From positions 1 through 64,000 of the forward strand of contig CALXNU010000001.1 in the NCBI GenBank assembly GCA_944389835.1: a DNA stretch of 64,000 nt, read 5' to 3'. This DNA is from an uncultured Succinivibrionaceae bacterium (lineage in GTDB: Bacteria; Pseudomonadota; Gammaproteobacteria; Enterobacterales; Succinivibrionaceae). A program made the translations under genes and the position numbers. The notes below the pieces were generated by a model. That model searched no databases. It had not been told where the DNA came from and saw nothing but the letters and a program-made list of their open reading frames with translations. Below, one piece after another: positions 28,900-42,035 of this stretch; the first letter of the stretch is position 1; each line of letters opens with the position of its first letter.

Positions 28900-29432
28900 T
28901 AAAAACTCCTTAAACTAAAAGCTGAAAACACAAGCATTGTACTCTAAAAAGTCTGTCCTAAGGCCTCCCTTTAAGGAATTCCCCACAGGTTTAAATTTTC
29001 CCACAAGGTTTATTTTGTTTAAATATCAATAAATTAACAACAATTCTTCAGCTTATAAATAAAGATCCCACAGCTTTTCCCAACACCTAAAATCAGCACT
29101 TAAGCCTAAGTTTCCCACAAGAGTGTGTTAAAAACTTGTGTAAATAAATTTAGAAAGACTTGGGATCATGTTAGGTAAAATTTAGGTAGAATAAGTATAA
29201 TTTTTAGTCTTTTGATAAAACTTAAGTTATTAACAGCAATTTCTATACAAAATAAAGTTAAAAATACAAAGTTAAATCTCAATTACTTTTTGAAAAATAT
29301 GATCTTTTGCAAGATCTAACAAAAAATTCCATGCTAATAAAGATAAAGAAGATCATATATAAATATAGTATATATAATTAATATTAATTATTATGAGCAA
29401 AGCGTTTTACTAAGGGAGTTAAAATTATAGAC
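28900..29432. other. Origin-like region: box cluster, IHF site, AT-rich tract
   Basis: No gene is seen in these 533 bp. From 28979 to 29119 there are TTCCCCACA (28979), exact TTTCCCACA at 28997 and 29111, GATCCCACA (29064) and TTTCCCAAC (29076), all on the plus strand. A perfect IHF consensus TATCAATAAATTA (29024-29036) sits between the second and third. An AT-rich stretch follows, extreme at 29341-29393, with GATC sites at 29301, 29312 and 29351. Ordered boxes, IHF site and AT-rich tract resemble enterobacterial oriC, which also lies near mnmG. Function is inferred. Confidence 0.6.
29024..29036 (+). promoter_or_regulatory. IHF consensus site
   Basis: TATCAATAAATTA fits the IHF consensus WATCAANNNNTTR exactly. 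It lies between initiator-box-like repeats, as the IHF site of E. coli oriC does. In AT-rich DNA such matches also occur by chance. Confidence 0.45.
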
Positions 29433-30527
29433 ATGAGCCTTAAAACGATCCTCCAAGATCCCCTACGCATAAAAAAGCGGCAACAGGCTTTAGATAAAGC
29501 CTTAAATGAGGCTTATCGCTATAAAGAGGCTCAATACCTAACCGTAGGTCTTAATGAAGAGCAAGAGAACGTCAAATACTTAAGCTTAGAGTCACAAGAG
29601 AGCTCCAACACTTCCTTAAAGCAAACTTTTAAAGATTTGCATGAGAAGGCCTTAAATCTTTTACACAAGGGTGAGGAGTGTGAAAGTGTAATTACGAGCA
29701 CTCTCTCCCCACAAATCGTCTCTAAGGCTAAAGAGAGCCTTTTAGAGGGCAATCTTTTAACCAAAGATGGACGACTTGTTAAAATCGCTGCGCTAAAAGA
29801 GCTAGGTTTGAGTTTTACAAGTCCAGTTTTTCTTTTGCATCTGACTTCACTTTTACTTGATAACAGCCAAAATCAAGATGAAATACTCACCGAGCTTAAA
29901 GATTTAAATAAGCTTATTTCAAAACAACAAGAGGAAAGAGAGGCAGAGAGCGTAGCTTTACTTGAAGATTATGCAGACAGACTTAATTTTTATCTAAACT
30001 CAAAAGAGCCCTTGAGCACTTCAGATCTTCATGCCATTGATGATATGCAAAGAAAACTCTCTTTAGAGCTTTTAAAATGCTCAAAGCTTGTGGAAAAAAT
30101 CACCTTACCTAAGATTAAACGCTATTTTCGAGATTTAACGGAAGCTAAAGAGGCCACCGCCTTTCTTGATGATTATTTCTACACGACTATTGAGCGCTCC
30201 ATAATTACGGCGTTTTTGTACGTTATCTCCATGATGCTTGCAAAAAGCAAACTAAAACTTAGTTATGAGCCCTCTTGGGATCTTGAAAGCAAAATCATCA
30301 CGCCTATAACGCAAATCCTCTGCTATGTGCACGCACAGGTTCTTTGTCGTCTGCAATTTCTTGAAAAGAGCATCAAACTAAACCCATTTGATCGCGATAA
30401 GGTCTCTGAACTTCGACAAGCTCATGAAAAAGCCTTCTTAAAAGTCGATCTTAACTTTAAGCGCTTTTTAAAATTCTATCGCCAAAAGACCACCTATATC
30501 TTAAGTTTTAAGCTAAAAAGCGCTTAA
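29433..30527 (+). CDS. Unknown protein between two box clusters, upstream of mnmG
   Basis: I do not recognise this 364-residue protein. It is largely helical and charged, with a Glu/Lys-rich N-terminal half, a coiled-coil-like stretch around 155-180 (LTELKDLNKLISKQQEEREAE is typical), and a hydrophobic segment SIITAFLYVISMMLA near 255 that could be one membrane helix or a buried helix. The C-terminus is basic. The start at ATG 29433 has AAGGGAG 14 nt upstream, rather far. It occupies the place where mioC sits beside oriC and mnmG in E. coli but does not resemble flavodoxin-like MioC. Box-like repeats flank it on both sides. Confidence 0.75.
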   Translation: MSLKTILQDPLRIKKRQQALDKALNEAYRYKEAQYLTVGLNEEQENVKYLSLESQESSNTSLKQTFKDLHEKALNLLHKGEECESVITSTLSPQIVSKAKESLLEGNLLTKDGRLVKIAALKELGLSFTSPVFLLHLTSLLLDNSQNQDEILTELKDLNKLISKQQEEREAESVALLEDYADRLNFYLNSKEPLSTSDLHAIDDMQRKLSLELLKCSKLVEKITLPKIKRYFRDLTEAKEATAFLDDYFYTTIERSIITAFLYVISMMLAKSKLKLSYEPSWDLESKIITPITQILCYVHAQVLCRLQFLEKSIKLNPFDRDKVSELRQAHEKAFLKVDLNFKRFLKFYRQKTTYILSFKLKSA

Positions 30528-31027
30528 ATAAGCCAATCCCACAACATTTAAAATACATCCCACAGCTTAAATTTAAGTTAATCTCTGTATTTATAAGCGT
30601 TTTTTAAAATTTAATGTTAAATGTTATAAGAGAGTGTTTAAAACTATCCAAAAGAGCTTTAGAAGAATTTTACTTAAGATCTGTATAAAAACTATGCTTT
30701 TGATAAAATCGCACTTCTCTACACCTAAAAAACACTAAATTAAAGCTAAGCTAACATAGAAAAACTTAAAATTATTTCTTAATTTTTAAGGAAATTTTTT
30801 TAAACCCACAAAAAGTGAGCTCCTAATAAGAATAAAGATAATTAAATATATAAATATAAAATATTTAAATTTATTCTTTTAATATAGAGTTGTTAAATGT
30901 TAAGAAGAGCCTATTTAAACTTTAAGCATGAAGCTTTGATTTAAGCTTAGGATCTTGTAAAGAAAGTGTTAAAATAGCGCACCTTTATTAATCTACTTGA
31001 GCCTAATTTATTTCGAGCGTTTTTCAT
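30528..31027. other. Intergenic region upstream of mnmG with further boxes
   Basis: 500 bp without a gene. AATCCCACA (30535), CATCCCACA (30556) and AAACCCACA (30802) recall the boxes on the other side of the preceding gene. A very AT-rich tract spans about 30831-30890. Near the mnmG end, TGTTAAAAT (30967-30975) could be an extended -10 promoter element. No Shine-Dalgarno is obvious before the mnmG ATG. Confidence 0.5.
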
Positions 31028-32917
31028 ATGAATCAGCATAGATCTTTTGACACAATCGTAGTAGGTGCAGGACACGCTGGCATTGAAGCTGCTGCAGCTG
31101 CTGCAAGAATGGGGATGAAAACTCTTCTTTTAACCCATAACCTTGAAACTGTAGGTGAAATGTCATGTAATCCAGCCTTCGGCGGTATTGGCAAAGGTCA
31201 CCTTTTAAGAGAAATTGATGCTATGGGTGGTGTTTGCCCACAGGCAATTGATCGTGCTGGTATTCAATTTAGAACATTAAATTCCTCTAAGGGTCCTGCC
31301 GTAAGAGCCACTCGTGCTCAAACGGATAGACACCTTTACAAAGAGGTGATGAGAAAAACTTTAGCCTCTTATCCAAATTTGACCTTATTCCAACAACCTT
31401 GTACTAAATTGCTTTTTGATGGTAATACTTTATGTGGTGTTGATACCGCAGCTAATATTGAGTTTTATGCACCAACGGTAATTATTTGTGCAGGTACCTT
31501 CTTAAATGGTTTAATTCATATTGGTTTAAATCATTATCAAGGTGGAAGAGCGGGCGATCCTGCCTCAATAGGTCTTGCAGAAAACTTAAAAGATTTAGGT
31601 TTAAAAGTAGGTCGTTTAAAAACAGGCACTCCAGCGCGCATTGTAGCCTCAAGTATTGATTACTCAAAGATGCAATCTCAAGCACCAGAGTCACCTTTGC
31701 CTTGTTTTTCATATCTTGATGATGAAAGCGTACTACCTACTCAAGTGACCTGTCATATTACAAGAACTAATGAACTTACTCATGAGATTATTAGATCAGG
31801 TCTTGATAGAAGTCCTCTATATTCTGGCGTAATTAAATCAACAGGTCCTCGTTATTGTCCTTCAATTGAAGATAAGATTGTGCGCTATCCGCATCGTACA
31901 TCTCATCAAATTTTTATCGAACCTGAAGGTTTAACTTCACCTTTAGTGTATCCAAATGGTATTTCAACTTCTCTTCCTTATGATATTCAAGAGAAATTTA
32001 TTCACTCTATCGAAGGTTTGGAAAATGCCATTATCGCCCGCCCAGGCTATGCGATTGAATATGATTTCTATGATCCGCGTGAACTTAGTGTTTCCATGCA
32101 ATCCAAGAAAATTAAAGGTTTATTCTTAGCAGGTCAAATTAACGGTACTACAGGTTATGAAGAGGCGGCAGCTCAAGGACTTTTAGCAGGTATTAATGCC
32201 GCTTTGTATGTTAAAGGTCAAGATCCTTGGTTCCCATCTAGAAATACTGCTTATATGGGCGTGATGATGGACGATCTTTGCACTTTAGGTACCCGCGAGC
32301 CTTATCGTATGTTTACCTCTCGTGCTGAGTATCGTTTAATGTTACGTGAGGATAATGCTGACTTAAGACTTACGCCTAAAGCTCATGATTTAGGTTTAAT
32401 TAGTGATGAAAGATGGCGTCGCTTTGAAAATAAAGCCAATGAAATTGAAAAAGAAAAGGCACGTTTAAGAGCTACTTTAATTAAGCCTTCATCAAAGGAA
32501 GGTAAAGCTTTATCTGCAAATCTTTTAAAGACTCCATTATCTAAAGAACAATCTTTAGAGGAGATTTTGCGCCGTCCTGAAGTTACTCTAAAGCCTATGC
32601 TTGAGTGTTGTGAACTTGAAGCAATTGCCAAAGATCCTCAAGCTTTAGAGCAGGTTGAAATTCAAGTACGTTATCAAGGCTATTTATCTCACGAAGAAGA
32701 AGAGATTAAAAAGCGCGAGCAAAATGAAAAGACCATGTTGCCTTTAGATTTTGATTATCGCTCCATAAGTGCGTTATCAAATGAAGTGGCTCAAAAATTA
32801 AATGAATTTAAACCTGAAACTTTAGGTATGGCCTCAAGAATTAGTGGTGTAACTCCAGCTGCTATTTCAATTTTATTAGTGCATTTAAAGAAATTAGGAC
32901 GTTTGGGAAAAAATTAA
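31028..32917 (+). CDS. mnmG: tRNA wobble-uridine modification protein MnmG
   Basis: FAD/NADH-binding partner of MnmE in 5-carboxymethylaminomethyl modification of tRNA U34. 629 residues, standard length. FAD motif [12 protein letters not shown] (about 12-23), GGIGKGHL, and [16 protein letters not shown] near 375 are family signatures. rsmG follows immediately (TAA then ATG), as in enterobacteria. Confidence 0.98.
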   Translation: MNQHRSFDTIVVGAGHAGIEAAAAAARMGMKTLLLTHNLETVGEMSCNPAFGGIGKGHLLREIDAMGGVCPQAIDRAGIQFRTLNSSKGPAVRATRAQTDRHLYKEVMRKTLASYPNLTLFQQPCTKLLFDGNTLCGVDTAANIEFYAPTVIICAGTFLNGLIHIGLNHYQGGRAGDPASIGLAENLKDLGLKVGRLKTGTPARIVASSIDYSKMQSQAPESPLPCFSYLDDESVLPTQVTCHITRTNELTHEIIRSGLDRSPLYSGVIKSTGPRYCPSIEDKIVRYPHRTSHQIFIEPEGLTSPLVYPNGISTSLPYDIQEKFIHSIEGLENAIIARPGYAIEYDFYDPRELSVSMQSKKIKGLFLAGQINGTTGYEEAAAQGLLAGINAALYVKGQDPWFPSRNTAYMGVMMDDLCTLGTREPYRMFTSRAEYRLMLREDNADLRLTPKAHDLGLISDERWRRFENKANEIEKEKARLRATLIKPSSKEGKALSANLLKTPLSKEQSLEEILRRPEVTLKPMLECCELEAIAKDPQALEQVEIQVRYQGYLSHEEEEIKKREQNEKTMLPLDFDYRSISALSNEVAQKLNEFKPETLGMASRISGVTPAAISILLVHLKKLGRLGKN

Positions 32918-33556
32918 ATGCTAGATCAAAAAGATATTGCTAATAAAATTTCAGAAGGCTTAGTTGGGTTAAACATTAAGGCCGAGCAAGAGACAGTAAA
33001 TCGCTTAGTGACTTTAATTGATTTACTTGCCTCGTGGAATCAGAAATTAAATTTAACTGCCATTAAAGCTCCTCAAGAGATGGTGGTGTTGCATATTTTA
33101 GATAGTGCAGCTCTAAGCCCTCTTTTACCTTCTAACATTAGTACGGTTGCTGATGTGGGAACTGGAGCGGGCTTCCCAGGTTTGGTGCTTGCTACTTTAA
33201 ATCCTAAGCTTAAATTTACGCTTATTGACTCGATTGCAAAAAAACTTTCGTTTGTGCGTATGGCTGCCCTTAAAATGGGGCTTGAAAATGTCGAAATAGT
33301 AAATAAGCGAGTTGAGGAAATTAAAGATCAAAAATTTGATTTAGTTGTCTCAAGAGCTTTCGCTCCTTTAGGTAGAATGTGTAATTGGTGTTTGCCAATT
33401 TTAAAGGAACAAGGTTTAATGATCGCTATGAAAGCAAATCTTACAGAACAAGAGTATAAGGATGTGCCTCATAGTGTTAAAATCGAAGAGATAGTAGATT
33501 TATTTGTCCCAATGCTTGATGCAAAAAGGCAAGCGGTTTTTATTAGACATTCCTAA
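32918..33556 (+). CDS. rsmG: 16S rRNA m7G527 methyltransferase
   Basis: SAM-dependent enzyme that methylates G527 of 16S rRNA. 212 residues with the SAM motif VADVGTGAGFPGLVLA (about 76-91) and WNQKLNLTAI near 42, both characteristic. It abuts mnmG without spacing and is followed by parA 17 nt later. Confidence 0.97.
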   Translation: MLDQKDIANKISEGLVGLNIKAEQETVNRLVTLIDLLASWNQKLNLTAIKAPQEMVVLHILDSAALSPLLPSNISTVADVGTGAGFPGLVLATLNPKLKFTLIDSIAKKLSFVRMAALKMGLENVEIVNKRVEEIKDQKFDLVVSRAFAPLGRMCNWCLPILKEQGLMIAMKANLTEQEYKDVPHSVKIEEIVDLFVPMLDAKRQAVFIRHS

Positions 33557-33573
33557 CTTACGGACTGTGTTAG

Positions 33574-34359
33574 ATGGCAAAAATAATAGCAATTGCAAAT
33601 CAAAAAGGTGGAGTTGGTAAAACCACCACTTGTGTGAATTTAGCAGCCTCTCTTGCTGCTATGCAAAAAAAAGTTTTAGTTGTAGATTGTGATCCACAAG
33701 GCAATGCCACTATGGCCTGTGGAGTTAATAAGTTTGGTTTAGATGATAAGACTATCTGCCAGGTATTAATTGATGGGGTAGATATTCGCGATGTAATTAT
33801 CACCAAAACTAATGGTGCTTTTCATATTATTCCTGCAAATGAAGATTTAACTGCCGCTGAAGTTAAACTTTTAGACTATTTAGCTCGTGAATTTAGACTT
33901 AAAAATGCTTTAGAAGAAGTAAAAGACGGCTACGATTACATTTTAATTGACTGCCCACCAAGTCTAAATTTATTAACTGTAAACGCCATGTGTGCGGCAA
34001 ATAGTATCTTAGTGCCACTGCAGTGCGAGTATTTTGCTCTAGAAGGTTTAACTTTACTTATCGATACTGTCTCACAGCTTGCAAGTGCAGTTAATCCAAA
34101 ACTTAAAATCGAAGGTATTTTAAGAACCATGTTTGATAATCGTAATCGCTTATCTACTGAGGTTTCAGAAGAGCTTAAAAGTAATTTTGGCGATTTATTA
34201 TATAAAACGGTTATCCCAAGAAATGTACGTTTAGCCGAGGCTCCATCTTTTGGCAAGCCTGCAATGTACTATGATAAATCATCTGTTGGCTCAAAAGCTT
34301 ATTTAGCCTTAGCGGCTGAAATTATTGAGCGCGATGGAATGGTTGTTAATCCAAATTAG
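33574..34359 (+). CDS. parA: Chromosome partitioning ATPase ParA
   Basis: Deviant Walker ATPase for chromosome segregation. 261 residues: NQKGGVGKTTT (9-19), VVDCDPQGNAT (about 36-46), IDCPPSLN. It lacks an N-terminal helix-turn-helix, as chromosomal Soj/ParA proteins do. It forms mnmG-rsmG-parA-parB with its neighbours, the usual near-origin cluster. Confidence 0.97.
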   Translation: MAKIIAIANQKGGVGKTTTCVNLAASLAAMQKKVLVVDCDPQGNATMACGVNKFGLDDKTICQVLIDGVDIRDVIITKTNGAFHIIPANEDLTAAEVKLLDYLAREFRLKNALEEVKDGYDYILIDCPPSLNLLTVNAMCAANSILVPLQCEYFALEGLTLLIDTVSQLASAVNPKLKIEGILRTMFDNRNRLSTEVSEELKSNFGDLLYKTVIPRNVRLAEAPSFGKPAMYYDKSSVGSKAYLALAAEIIERDGMVVNPN

Positions 34360-34378
34360 TTAAAAAGAGGAGTAAGCT

Positions 34379-35329
34379 GTGGCTTTAGGTCGTTCTTTAA
34401 ATGCTCTTTTAAGTGAAAGCGATAGTGCTCGTCAACGAAAGGAGAGCCGCTTAGCTGAGGTTACTCCTATGCCTAGCTTTAGCGAAGGTAAAAATTTAGA
34501 TTACGCCGATGCAAGAGAGGGTTTAAGAAAAATTCCTTTAGATAAGTTAAATCCCTCTAAATATCAGCCTCGTCAGTATTTTGATGAAGACTCTTTAAAG
34601 GAACTTGCTGATTCTATAAAAGAACATGGACTTTTAGAGCCTTTATTAGTCAGGCAATCAACTGAAGGCAATTTTGAAATTGTCTGCGGTGAAAGACGTT
34701 TTAGAGCTGCCAAAATTGCAGGCTTAACGGAAATTCCGTGTCTTCTAACCGATGTCTTAGAAAAAGATGCCTATGCTATCGCTTTAGTTGAAAACTTACA
34801 GCGCCAAGACTTAAATCCAATTGAAGAGGCTATGGCTTACTCTTTAGTTTTAAAAGAGTGTGGGATAACGCAAGATGATTTAGCAAAAACTGTTGGCAAG
34901 TCAAGAAGTACGGTAGCTAATGTTTTAAGATTAAATAGTCTTGATGAGGCGGTTAAAGAGTATGTAATTTCAGGTCAGTTAGACATGGGACATGCTCGCG
35001 CTCTTTTAGCTTTAGAAGATAAAGAATTACAATCAAAAACTGCGCGCTATATTGTGCAAAAGGGCTTGAATGTCAGACAGACTGAGCTTTTTGTCAAGCA
35101 AGTCAAAGAGCAAGGTGATGATAAACCAAAGAAAAAAGCAGAGCGCCCGCTCGAATTTGATGACTTTGAAAAGAAACTTTCAACCGGGCTTTTAGGCACG
35201 AGAGTTAAGTTCACTATTCAAGGTGAGAATAAGGGCAAGCTTACGCTATCTTATGCAAATAAAGATCAACTTGATTCTATCATTGCTCTTTTAGGGCTTA
35301 ATGCAAGTAATTTACCTGATGAGTCTTAA
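34379..35329 (+). CDS. parB: Chromosome partitioning protein ParB
   Basis: CTP-dependent DNA-sliding clamp that loads at parS. 316 residues with GERRFRA (104-110) and ENLQRQDLNPIEEA (138-151) of the N-terminal domain, a central helix-turn-helix, and a C-terminal dimerisation region. It starts at GTG 34379 with AAGAGGAG before it. No canonical parS (TGTTTCACGTGAAACA) was noticed in the window by eye. Its end overlaps the start of atpI. Confidence 0.97.
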   Translation: MALGRSLNALLSESDSARQRKESRLAEVTPMPSFSEGKNLDYADAREGLRKIPLDKLNPSKYQPRQYFDEDSLKELADSIKEHGLLEPLLVRQSTEGNFEIVCGERRFRAAKIAGLTEIPCLLTDVLEKDAYAIALVENLQRQDLNPIEEAMAYSLVLKECGITQDDLAKTVGKSRSTVANVLRLNSLDEAVKEYVISGQLDMGHARALLALEDKELQSKTARYIVQKGLNVRQTELFVKQVKEQGDDKPKKKAERPLEFDDFEKKLSTGLLGTRVKFTIQGENKGKLTLSYANKDQLDSIIALLGLNASNLPDES

Positions 35330-35741
35330 TTTAAGCAAAAGTGATCATATCAATTCTCTTAGAATATATTTTTTTAAGAGTTTGATCTTTTTAGGTGCAA
35401 GCGCAGTAATTTTTAGTCTCTTTTGGGGGATCTTTGCGCTTTTAAGAGAAAAAGAAGTGATATTTTTTATCACTTCTTCCTGTCTTGGAGTCTTAGCTTA
35501 CGCGTTACCATTAACCGTTTATCTTTTAATTGGTCTTATGATTCCAAGCTCCTTTATGAGCGCAAAATTAGTTCTATTGCGCTTAATATATGCTGTTTTA
35601 GTTAAATATTTATTAATCATCGTAACTTTAGGATTAATAATTAAATTTATTCCTATAGAAATAAGCGTTGTTTTTATATCCTTTTTCCTATCCATTATTT
35701 TGCATCAACTAGCTAGTTTGCGACTTTCTGTCTGTAAATAA
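35319..35741 (+). CDS. atpI: ATP synthase-associated protein AtpI
   Basis: Small polytopic membrane protein thought to help c-ring assembly. About 140 residues with four hydrophobic segments. I chose ATG 35319, which overlaps the parB end by 11 nt; 35301 is an alternative. Sequence is poorly conserved, so the call depends on position before atpB and on size. Confidence 0.82.
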   Translation: MSLNLSKSDHINSLRIYFFKSLIFLGASAVIFSLFWGIFALLREKEVIFFITSSCLGVLAYALPLTVYLLIGLMIPSSFMSAKLVLLRLIYAVLVKYLLIIVTLGLIIKFIPIEISVVFISFFLSIILHQLASLRLSVCK

Positions 35742-35833
35742 GCTACAGATCACCTAATTTAGATTTTATCTTTTTGTGATTTTGCGTTAATATCAATCGA
35801 CAATTGAAAGAGTTGATTTTTGAACTCTTTTAA

Positions 35834-36826
<993 letters not shown>

Positions 36827-36854
36827 TTTATTTATATTCTATCTTAGATACTAG

Positions 36855-37091
<237 letters not shown>

Positions 37092-37131
37092 GTAATTTAA
37101 AGTTCGATAACGCAGCAGGGAGCTTTAAACA

Positions 37132-37602
37132 TTGGAAATTAATGCTACATTTTTAGGACAGGCCGTAGCGTTTGTCATCTTTGTAGTGTTGTGTATGAAG
37201 TGGGTCTGGCCACCTCTTATGAGCGCTATAGAGAAAAGACAAAAAGAAATTGCTGACGGTCTTGCCTCTGCTGAAAAAGCAAAAAAGAGTTTAGAGCTTG
37301 CCCAGTCAGGTGCAACAGAAACTTTGCGCCAGGCTAAGGCTGAGGCTTCTAAGATTATTGAAGAGGCTCAAAAGCAGCGTTCTTTAATTATCGATAGAGC
37401 CAATGAAGAAGCTTTAATTGAAAAAAATCGCATCATCGAATCAGCTCGTACTGAGATTGAAGCCGAAAAGAACAAAGCACGTGAGGAATTACGCGCTGAA
37501 GTGATTAATTTGGCTATTCAAGGTGCTGAGAAGATCCTGAGCCGCAAGGTGGATGAAAAGTCCGATCAGGAGATGGTCAAGAAAATCCTTGAGACGCTGT
37601 AG
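37132..37602 (+). CDS. atpF: ATP synthase Fo subunit b
   Basis: Peripheral stalk. 156 residues: N-terminal membrane helix (about 6-26), then the [23 protein letters not shown] segment typical of gammaproteobacteria, and a long coiled coil. The start is probably TTG 37132 after AGGGAG, since the family N-terminus M-x-I/L-N-A-T-x-L-G-Q aligns exactly there. Confidence 0.96.
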   Translation: MEINATFLGQAVAFVIFVVLCMKWVWPPLMSAIEKRQKEIADGLASAEKAKKSLELAQSGATETLRQAKAEASKIIEEAQKQRSLIIDRANEEALIEKNRIIESARTEIEAEKNKAREELRAEVINLAIQGAEKILSRKVDEKSDQEMVKKILETL

Positions 37603-37614
37603 GGGTGAGGGCTA

Positions 37615-38148
37615 ATGGCTGAGAATCTGACTATTGCAAGACCGTATGCACGTGCGGTCTTCGATCTTGCCTTAGAGACTAAAAGTCTTGATAAGTGGCA
37701 AGATATGCTCAGTGCCATGGCTGTAGCTTGCAGTGACGAAACATTTTTGAGTTTTCTAAAAAACTCGGCCTCACCTGAAAGTGCATGCTCTGCTTTAAAG
37801 AAGCTTTTAGAGGGTATCATCGACAAAAGTGCTGAAAATTTTATCAGTATCATCGGTGAGAATATGCGCTTTGAGGTTTTACCTGAAATTTATCAGGAAT
37901 TTTTAAGCTTGCGCAATGAGTACGACAAGGTACTTGAAGCTCAAGTAATTTCAGCCCGTCCTTTACAAGAAGACGAGCTTGAGGCCTTAAAGAAAAAACT
38001 TTTGTCGCGCTATGGCTGCAAGAAAGTCACCATCACAACATCCATTGATCCTTCGATCATAGGTGGCGCTATTTTAAAAATTGGCGATGAAGTGATTGAT
38101 GCCAGCGTTAAGACGAGTCTACAAAGCTTGTCTTCAACTCTTAAATGA
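37615..38148 (+). CDS. atpH: ATP synthase F1 subunit delta
   Basis: Connects the peripheral stalk to the alpha3beta3 head. 177 residues with the family start [14 protein letters not shown] and the C-terminal [23 protein letters not shown]. It lies 12 nt after atpF. Confidence 0.97.
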   Translation: MAENLTIARPYARAVFDLALETKSLDKWQDMLSAMAVACSDETFLSFLKNSASPESACSALKKLLEGIIDKSAENFISIIGENMRFEVLPEIYQEFLSLRNEYDKVLEAQVISARPLQEDELEALKKKLLSRYGCKKVTITTSIDPSIIGGAILKIGDEVIDASVKTSLQSLSSTLK

Positions 38149-38165
38149 CAAGGGGCAGTAAAAAT

Positions 38166-39707
38166 ATGCAGTTAAATTCAACTGAAATTGCCGATCTCAT
38201 TAAACAGAGAATTGAGCAATTTAAAGTTGTGACACAAGCCAGAGACGAAGGCACGATTGTCTCCGTGAATGATGGTATTGTGCGTATTCATGGTCTTGCA
38301 AATGTTATGCAAGGCGAAATGCTTGATTTTGGCGAGGGCCTTTTTGGTCTTGCTTTAAACTTAGAGCGTGATTCAGTAGGTGCTATCGTGATGGGTCCTT
38401 ATGCACACCTATCTGAGGGCATGAAGGTTAGAAGCACGGGCCGTATTTTGGAAGTTCCTGTGGGAAATGCCCTTTTAGGTCGTGTAGTTAATACCTTAGG
38501 TCAGCCTATTGATGGTAAAGGCCCAATTCAAGCAGATACTTATTATCCAGTCGAGAAAATTGCACCAGGTGTAATTGCTCGTCAAAGCGTGTCACAACCA
38601 ATTCAAACCGGTTATAAGGCAGTTGACTCCATGATCCCAATTGGTCGTGGTCAACGTGAGCTTATCATTGGTGACCGTCAAGTAGGTAAAACTGCTTTGG
38701 CCATTGATACAATCATCAACCAAAAGAATTATGGTGTACGTTGTATCTATGTGGCTATCGGTCAAAAGGCTTCTACTATTGCAACCGTAGTAAGAAAGCT
38801 TGAAGAGGAAGGTGCTTTACAAAACACCATTGTAGTTGCCGCATCAGCAGCAGATACTGCAGCTTTACAATATATAGCACCATATGCAGGTTGTGCTATG
38901 GGTGAGTTCTTCATGGATCAAGGTGAGGACGCCTTAATTGTTTATGATGACTTATCAAAGCACGCTGTAGCCTATCGTCAGATTTCTTTACTTTTAAGAA
39001 GACCACCGGGGCGTGAGGCATATCCTGGCGACGTGTTCTACTTGCACTCAAGACTTCTTGAGAGAGCATCAAGAGTTAATGCAGAGTATCTTGAAGAGTT
39101 AACTCACGGCAAGGTTAAAGGCAAGACTGGCTCACTTACTGCTTTACCAATTATTGAAACTCAAGCAGGTGACGTATCCGCCTTTATTCCAACTAATGTA
39201 ATTTCTATTACAGACGGTCAGATTTTCTTAACATCTAGCATGTTTAACTCAGGTATTCGTCCAGCCGTTGATCCTGGTATTTCAGTATCTCGTGTAGGTG
39301 GTGCCGCACAGACTAAGATTATTAAGAAACTCTCAGGTGGTATTAGAACTGCATTAGCTCAGTATCGTGAATTAGCAGCTTTCGCTCAGTTCTCATCAGA
39401 CTTAGATGAGGCAACTCGTAAGCAATTAGATCACGGTCAGAAAGTAACTGAGCTTATGAAGCAACGCCAGTATGCTCCATTAACTGTGGCAGAACAGGCC
39501 TTAGTTATTTTCGCAACTGAGCGTGGCTTCTTAGAGGATGTTGCGATCAATAAGATCCAAGCCTTTGAGGATGCTTTATTAGCTTTTGCAAGAAGCTCAC
39601 ACGCTGATCTTTTAAAGTCTATTGATGAGACTCCAGATTACAATGATGAGATTGTTAAGAAATTAGGCGATCTTGTAACAGAGTTTAAGTCAACTCAGAC
39701 TTATTAG
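38166..39707 (+). CDS. atpA: ATP synthase F1 subunit alpha
   Basis: Regulatory nucleotide-binding subunit. 513 residues starting [16 protein letters not shown] at ATG 38166 after an AGGGG site, the same length as E. coli. An upstream in-frame start at 38145 would add seven non-homologous residues. Walker [10 protein letters not shown] (about 169) and the signature [14 protein letters not shown] are present. Confidence 0.98.
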   Translation: MQLNSTEIADLIKQRIEQFKVVTQARDEGTIVSVNDGIVRIHGLANVMQGEMLDFGEGLFGLALNLERDSVGAIVMGPYAHLSEGMKVRSTGRILEVPVGNALLGRVVNTLGQPIDGKGPIQADTYYPVEKIAPGVIARQSVSQPIQTGYKAVDSMIPIGRGQRELIIGDRQVGKTALAIDTIINQKNYGVRCIYVAIGQKASTIATVVRKLEEEGALQNTIVVAASAADTAALQYIAPYAGCAMGEFFMDQGEDALIVYDDLSKHAVAYRQISLLLRRPPGREAYPGDVFYLHSRLLERASRVNAEYLEELTHGKVKGKTGSLTALPIIETQAGDVSAFIPTNVISITDGQIFLTSSMFNSGIRPAVDPGISVSRVGGAAQTKIIKKLSGGIRTALAQYRELAAFAQFSSDLDEATRKQLDHGQKVTELMKQRQYAPLTVAEQALVIFATERGFLEDVAINKIQAFEDALLAFARSSHADLLKSIDETPDYNDEIVKKLGDLVTEFKSTQTY

Positions 39708-39718
39708 GAGAGACGCGT

Positions 39719-40582
39719 ATGGCTGGAGCAAAGGAAATCCGCACTAAGATCGCAAGCGTAAAAAGTACGCAAAAGATCACTAGTGCCATGCAGATGGTTG
39801 CTGCATCTAAGATGAGAAAAGCTCAGGAAAGAATGAGCGCTTCTCGTCCTTATTCGCAGGGACTTTTCAGGCTTATTGGACACATTGCCGCAGGCCACAC
39901 CGAGTATGTTCATCCCTATATGGTAGAGCGTGAAGTTAAGAATGTCGGATATATTGTGATCTCCACAGATCGCGGTTTATGCGGTGGTCTTAACATTAAC
40001 CTGTTTCGTAAGGTCTTAACTGATGCTGTCTCTTTAAAAGAAAAAGGGATTGGAGTTAAAACTGTCATTATAGGCTCTAAAGCATCAGCTTTCTTTCATC
40101 GTGCAGGTATTGAAGTTATGGCTCAACAAGGTGGTTTTGGTGACAATCCAGAGCCAGATAAACTTGTAGGTTCCATAAAGGTGATGACTCAAGCTTTTTT
40201 AAACGGAGAGGTTGATAAAATTTATTTAGCCTATAACGGGTTTAAGAATACGATGGTGCAAATTCCAACGCTCACGCAAGTCTTACCGTTACCTAAGACT
40301 AATGATGAATCAATCGCCAAACACCACTGGGATTATATTTATGAGCCAGACCCGGCAACAATTTTAAATGTAATTCTCGACCGTTATATTCAGCAGACGG
40401 TGTATCAAGGTGTGCTTGAGAATTTAGCCTCAGAACAGGCGGCCCGCATGGTTGCAATGAAATCTGCAACTGACAATGCTGAAACGCTGGTCTCTGATCT
40501 GCAGCTTGAATACAACAAAGCCCGTCAGGCAGGCATTACGATGGAGTTAAACGACATCGTAGCCGGTGCATCTGCGGTCTAA
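39719..40582 (+). CDS. atpG: ATP synthase F1 subunit gamma
   Basis: Central rotor shaft. 287 residues. Terminal helices are conserved: [25 protein letters not shown]-type N-terminus and [18 protein letters not shown]-terminus. Eleven nt separate it from atpA. Confidence 0.98.
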   Translation: MAGAKEIRTKIASVKSTQKITSAMQMVAASKMRKAQERMSASRPYSQGLFRLIGHIAAGHTEYVHPYMVEREVKNVGYIVISTDRGLCGGLNINLFRKVLTDAVSLKEKGIGVKTVIIGSKASAFFHRAGIEVMAQQGGFGDNPEPDKLVGSIKVMTQAFLNGEVDKIYLAYNGFKNTMVQIPTLTQVLPLPKTNDESIAKHHWDYIYEPDPATILNVILDRYIQQTVYQGVLENLASEQAARMVAMKSATDNAETLVSDLQLEYNKARQAGITMELNDIVAGASAV

Positions 40583-40604
40583 TATTTAATGAGGAAAACA
40601 GTAA

Positions 40605-42020
<1,416 letters not shown>

Positions 42021-42035
42021 TAAAAAGGAGGGTTT

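Noticed and set aside
37132-37134. Later ATG start for atpF
   Set aside because: The conserved N-terminus N-A-T-x-L-G-Q lies right after TTG 37132, so a downstream start would remove part of the membrane helix.
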